DNA of 64,000 nucleotides. Origin: Sphingomonas lycopersici (GTDB taxonomy: Bacteria; Pseudomonadota; Alphaproteobacteria; Sphingomonadales; Sphingomonadaceae). Location of the stretch: assembly GCF_026130605.1 (NCBI RefSeq), contig NZ_JANFAU010000010.1:62001-126000 (forward strand), given 5' to 3'. A model generated the notes under the pieces. That model did no database searches and was not told the DNA's origin. It saw nothing but the letters and a program-made list of their open reading frames with translations. The position numbers and the translations under genes were made by a program. This document shows positions 63,101 through 64,000 of this stretch, piece after piece (the stretch's first letter is position 1; every line of letters starts with the position of its first letter).

Positions 63101-63335
63101 CCATCACATCGGGGCTGGCGCCGGGATAGAGCGTCGAGACCTGGATCGTCGGGTAGTCGACCTCGGGTAATGCCGAGAGCGGCAGCGAGCGATAGGCGAC
63201 GAGCCCGGCGAGCAGGATCGCGACCATCAGCAAGGTCGTCGCCACCGGGCGCAGGATGAACGCGCGCGACGGGCCGCCGGGCTGGGCGGGCGGCTCGGTC
63301 GGCATTGGCGCGGGGGGCGCGGCGGCGTCGCTCAT
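60177..63335 (-). CDS. RND multidrug efflux permease (MdtB-like)
   Basis: A 1052-residue pump subunit, complete from FILRPVATTLLMVAILLAGL to a basic C-terminus. The proton-relay Asp420-Asp421 lies in SGFVVDDAIVVLENISRHIEDG. A cytoplasmic tail of 25 residues (MSDAAAPPAPMPTEPPAQPG) precedes the first helix, longer than in E. coli MdtB. It overlaps the adaptor stop and the MdtC-like start by four bases each. Substrates cannot be predicted; MdtABC-type pumps export bile salts, novobiocin and similar compounds. Confidence 0.94.
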   Translation of the reverse strand: MSDAAAPPAPMPTEPPAQPGGPSRAFILRPVATTLLMVAILLAGLVAYRSLPLSALPEVDYPTIQVSTLYPGASPDVMALTVTSPLERQFGQMPGLTRMTSASSSGASVITLQFRLDLSLDVAEQEVQAAINAANTLLPTDLPAPPIYAKVNPADAPIISLGITSDTRPLGEVQGIVERQFANKIAQVSGVGLVSMSGGQRPAVRIQANVAALAARGMSLETIRTAIGNANANAAKGSFDGPTKSWTIDANDQLGDVTSYRTLVIGFANGAPIRLSDVANVVEATENVRLGSWMNGKPAVVIDVQRQPGANVIGTVDAIKAGLPDLEAQLPADVHVTVLTDRTAGIRASVADVKLELVLAVLLVTLVIFLFLGSLRATIIASISVPLSLVGAFAAMYFLGFSINNLTLMSLTIASGFVVDDAIVVLENISRHIEDGMRPFEAALKGASEIGFTIISLTVSLIAVLIPLLFMGDVVGRLFREFAVTLAVTILLSAVVALTLVPMLSARWLRAEHEERQHRLSEVTRDWFDRVAHHYARALDWVMARAALTMLVFAGTLAVTGLLFYVIPKTLFPEQDTGQIAVTTSAAQDIGFTRMAGLQQQVAQALLADPSVASLSSAIGVDGQNATLSQGRMIVNLKPEGERGNLEEVLASLNHAVSNVPGMRVYFRPVQDLTIDTSTGVNAYRFSLQGADEALVDQWGAKLAAALKKDKHLNNVTSDVLANGRAVVVDINRDVAGRLGLSALAIDNALYDAFGQRIVSTIYTQSSQNRVILEAQPGTVADPQALGDLRIPLAGGASVPLSAVATIRTEDAPLVVAREAQFPAATIGFDLAPGVSLGSAVSAIERAERQIGVPPAITTNFTGAASAFKASLANELWLILAAIVVVYIVLGVLYESFVHPVTILSTLPSAGIGALLGLWLTGSGLGVIGIIGIVLLIGIVKKNAIMMIDFALDAMREEGADAHHAIRQAALLRFRPIMMTTFAALFAAIPLIFGGGMGHELRQPLGIAIAGGLIFSQVLTLFTTPVIFLGLENWRERGWRVRRGTAGEARPA

Positions 63336-64000
63336 CCGGCCGAATTGCCCTGACCGCGGTGGTGGCGGCCCTGACCGCCGCCGCCTTTACCGCCGCGACC
63401 GCCCGCACCGGGGCCGCCCTTGTCGCCCGGCAGGCGGACAGTCGATCCGTCCTCCAGCCCGTCGGCGCCTTCGGTGACGACCGTCGTGCCGGCGGCGATC
63501 CCCGAGAGGATCGCGACCTGCCCGTTGGCGCTCGGCCCGATCTTGACCGGGACCAGTTTCACCGTGCGGTCCTTCTGCAGCACGAACACGAAATCGCCCG
63601 GCGCGCCGTGGCGCACCGCGGTGACCGGCACCGTCACCGCATTGTGCAGCGTGTTGACCAGCATCGAGACGTTGACGAACTGGCTCGGGAACAGGGCATT
63701 GCCCTTGTTGTCGAACCGCGCCTTGGCCTTGACCGTGCCGGTGGTGGTGTCGACCTGATTGTCGAAGGTCAGGAAACGGCCGGTGACGAGCACCTTATTG
63801 TTGTTCTGGTCGAGCGCCTGCACCGGCAGCCCGGCGCCGCTCCCCGCGGCATGGCCGATGTCCGAAAGCTGCGCCTGCGGCAGTGCGAAGCCGACGTCGA
63901 TCGGGTCGAGCTGGGTCACCACGACGATGCCGTTGGTGTCCGAAGGGGTGAGGTAATTGCCGATATCGACCTGGCGGATGCCGACGCGCCCGGTGATCGG
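63332..64000 (-). CDS. RND periplasmic adaptor (MdtA-like), 3' part, cut by right edge
   Basis: The last 222 residues of a membrane fusion protein of the HlyD/MdtA type that links the permeases to the outer membrane channel. The beta-barrel and membrane-proximal part show ITGRVGIRQVDIGNYLT, VVVTQLDPIDVGFALPQ, FDNQVDTTTGTVKAKARFDN and LFPSQFVNVSM. The C-terminus is a Gly/Arg/Lys-rich low-complexity tail after DGLEDGSTVRLPGDK. The signal peptide and coiled-coil hairpin lie beyond the window. It is the first gene of the operon in reading order. Confidence 0.9.
   Translation of the reverse strand, partial: PITGRVGIRQVDIGNYLTPSDTNGIVVVTQLDPIDVGFALPQAQLSDIGHAAGSGAGLPVQALDQNNNKVLVTGRFLTFDNQVDTTTGTVKAKARFDNKGNALFPSQFVNVSMLVNTLHNAVTVPVTAVRHGAPGDFVFVLQKDRTVKLVPVKIGPSANGQVAILSGIAAGTTVVTEGADGLEDGSTVRLPGDKGGPGAGGRGGKGGGGQGRHHRGQGNSAG

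Noticed and set aside
60339..63170. Plus-strand ORF of 943 codons
   Set aside because: Shadow of the MdtB-like permease for the same reasons.

Overview
The window looks like chromosomal DNA from a free-living alphaproteobacterium of the order Sphingomonadales (Sphingomonas or a close relative). The signs are high GC with strong GC-ending codon use, a TonB receptor next to acyl-CoA catabolic genes, a complete methylmalonyl-CoA pathway, a 17385-type NAD aldehyde dehydrogenase, small proteins I recall as common in sphingomonads, and many short GC-rich intergenic hairpins. The organism call is inference from gene content and style; no rRNA is present. I see no tRNA, rRNA, CRISPR array, transposase or integrase, and no gene-free stretch longer than about 300 bases.

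Layout. 1-1554: glnB-glnA on the minus strand behind a sigma-54-type promoter and an NtrC-like dyad. 1555-8900: a lipidated PQQ dehydrogenase-cytochrome c fusion, an LssY_C protein, methionine aminopeptidase, a CinA-type protein, a small divergent locus built around an S24 (LexA/CI-like) repressor with a LexA box, and two membrane proteins. 9014-15453: a small conserved protein, then the envelope pair TamA/TamB. 15591-21174: oxidoreductases (EthD-like protein, aldehyde dehydrogenase, GMC oxidoreductase, quinone oxidoreductase-like MDR) around a secreted beta-helix protein. 21394-26563: a TetR regulator divergent from a thiolase and two coupled acyl-CoA ligases. 26684-33108: a TauD-like dioxygenase divergent from a Crp/Fnr regulator, a toxin-antitoxin pair whose toxin is frameshifted, acetyl-CoA synthetase, an SDR enzyme and an intact VapBC pair.

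33120-44190 is the clearest pathway: an ScfR-family regulator faces pccB, methylmalonyl-CoA epimerase, an enoyl-CoA hydratase, methylmalonyl-CoA mutase, a MetY-like PLP enzyme, biotin synthase and pccA. Together they take propionyl-CoA to succinyl-CoA and supply the biotin for the carboxylase. Repeated TTCGCAA boxes lie between regulator and pccB.

44236-46265 holds a MobA-like nucleotidyltransferase, a glycerophosphodiesterase lipoprotein and a small lipoprotein. 46505-52509 is an accessory catabolic island: TonB receptor, flavin monooxygenase of acyl-CoA dehydrogenase fold, DUF3237 protein, MarR regulator and acyl-CoA dehydrogenase, with related palindromes before three of the units. 52637-55379 is a DUF1800/DUF1501 pair. 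55478-64000 is a four-gene RND efflux operon (outer membrane factor, two permeases, adaptor cut by the right edge) whose genes overlap by four bases each.

Most unusual are the S24 repressor locus, with a LexA box and a separate perfect palindrome in one 93-base divergent region beside a DUF3168-like tail gene, and two intergenic repeats that carry a nested perfect palindrome with a compensating base change.
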